Source: Paraburkholderia rhynchosiae
GTDB taxonomy: Bacteria > Pseudomonadota > Gammaproteobacteria > Burkholderiales > Burkholderiaceae
Direction of reading: 5' to 3'
DNA length: 64,000 nt
NCBI RefSeq assembly: GCF_002879865.1
Contig: NZ_PNXY01000005.1
Coordinates: 248,001 to 312,000, forward strand
This document shows, one piece after another, positions 63,433 to 64,000 of this stretch (position 1 is the first letter of the stretch; every line of letters starts with the position of its first letter). The notes beneath the pieces are model-generated. The model ran no database searches and had not been told where the DNA came from. It saw only the letters and a list, made by a program, of their open reading frames with translations. The position numbers were made by a program, and so were the translations under genes.

Positions 63433-64000
63433 CACCTGCGTGCCGCCGGGCGTGTGCGCGGCAATCGAGGCGGTCACGCACAAATGCGCTTCGTTGATCG
63501 ATAGATAAGGAGGAGTCAGATGCACCTGGCCGGGCACGCGCATGGCCTGAATGAAGTACGGCCGGCGCTCCCAGCTTGCGCCTTCCGAATGCAACAGCGG
63601 ACGGAAGCGTTTGGCGCGTTGCGAGGCGCGCCCCGGCGGCAGCATGTTGTCGCCGAGCTGCCGGCCCGAACCATCGAGAATGAAGCAGCGTGCCGTCTCG
63701 CCGAGTTTGAGCAGAGGGGCAGTCGCCTGGGCGGCAGACTGTCCGGCAACCAACTGCGCGGCAGCAGTTTCGAGGGCGGTCACGTACGGCGCGAGCCGTG
63801 TTGACTGTGCGCGTTCACGGGCTGCAACACGTTCGCGCAGCGCTGCGGAGAGCGAGTCCATCAAGCCGGCAGCCGTTTGCGGCTTGACCGGTTCGACACT
63901 CGGGCCCGCAAAGAACGCGCCCTGCACGAAGTCAACGTTGCATTCGAGAGCGATCAGCGCATCGCGTTCGGTCGTCAGGCCACCCATCAGGACCAATTGG
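63388..64000 (-). CDS. EAL-domain protein, C-terminal part with sensor-like extension (partial)
   Basis: The frame is open at the right edge of the window, so the N-terminus lies outside. The visible ~204 residues begin with the end of an EAL cyclic-di-GMP phosphodiesterase domain (VLMGGLTTERDALIALECNVDFVQGAFFAGP, cited LECNVDFVQGAFF). A C-terminal domain with RLAPYVTALETAAAQLVAG and PPYLSINEAHLCVTASIAAHTPGG follows, like the PDC/Cache-type domain seen at the end of some EAL proteins. Its stop lies 45 bases inside the 3' end of the sigma factor gene. Catalytic E of EAL is outside the window. Confidence 0.8.
   Translation of the reverse strand, partial: QLVLMGGLTTERDALIALECNVDFVQGAFFAGPSVEPVKPQTAAGLMDSLSAALRERVAARERAQSTRLAPYVTALETAAAQLVAGQSAAQATAPLLKLGETARCFILDGSGRQLGDNMLPPGRASQRAKRFRPLLHSEGASWERRPYFIQAMRVPGQVHLTPPYLSINEAHLCVTASIAAHTPGGTQVLCVDINWEVAAHRN

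Overview
The window looks like a chromosomal segment of a Burkholderiales beta-proteobacterium, most likely Paraburkholderia or Burkholderia. This is inferred from high G+C with strong third-position bias, from the gene families and their order (kynBUA with a divergent Lrp-type regulator, ogt-xerD, tsaE-amiC, lpxK-Trm112-kdsB-adk), and from a 32-bp palindrome of a type I recall from these genomes. Nearly every gene can be named to family level. I see no rRNA, tRNA, insertion sequence, prophage or CRISPR array.

Layout. 1-3.1 kb: the 3' end of an FGGY sugar kinase, then the glutathione-dependent formaldehyde pair frmA-fghA. 3.2-6.4 kb: a zinc-uptake operon on the minus strand in the order zur-znuA-znuC-znuB, whose ZnuC carries a histidine-rich tail. 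6.6-20 kb: a polyol catabolic island. It has an SDR sorbitol dehydrogenase, an ABC importer (smoE, F, G, K) with a HAD phosphatase embedded in the operon, and a convergent block of SorC-type regulator, xylulokinase and D-arabinitol 4-dehydrogenase. A divergent AraC-type regulator and another FGGY kinase of unknown substrate follow. Imported hexitols and pentitols would be oxidised to ketoses, and xylulose would then enter the pentose phosphate pathway.

20.3-23.9 kb: tryptophan-to-anthranilate degradation (kynB-kynU-kynA) with divergent kynR. 24-33 kb: redox, repair and cofactor genes (flavin reductase, msrA, DUF72, cfa, pdxH, tcdA, a CnoX-like thioredoxin, pirin, an EamA transporter). 33-43 kb: cell envelope and housekeeping genes (amiC, tsaE, queG, ogt, xerD, an acyl-CoA ligase, ybaK, plsY, yajQ, murB). 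43-50.5 kb: argG, argF, a DUF3579 gene, rpsT, murJ, a SirB1-like gene and an HSD10-like dehydrogenase. 50.7-56.6 kb: adk, kdsB, Trm112, lpxK, xseA and sodB. 56.9-64 kb is more accessory: two lipoproteins, an NYN-LOTUS protein, a second ClpP, a divergent ECF41-like sigma factor and the end of an EAL-domain protein.

No completely new multi-gene system is evident. The best leads are the ECF41-like sigma factor that appears to have lost its C-terminal signature motifs, the NYN-LOTUS protein next to an orphan ClpP paralogue, the His-tailed ZnuC paired with an unusual ZnuA, a possible shared operator between kynR/kynB and the flavin reductase gene, several genes with a -10 box immediately before the start codon (possible leaderless mRNAs), and an unlisted 51-codon ORF joined to xseA by ATGA.
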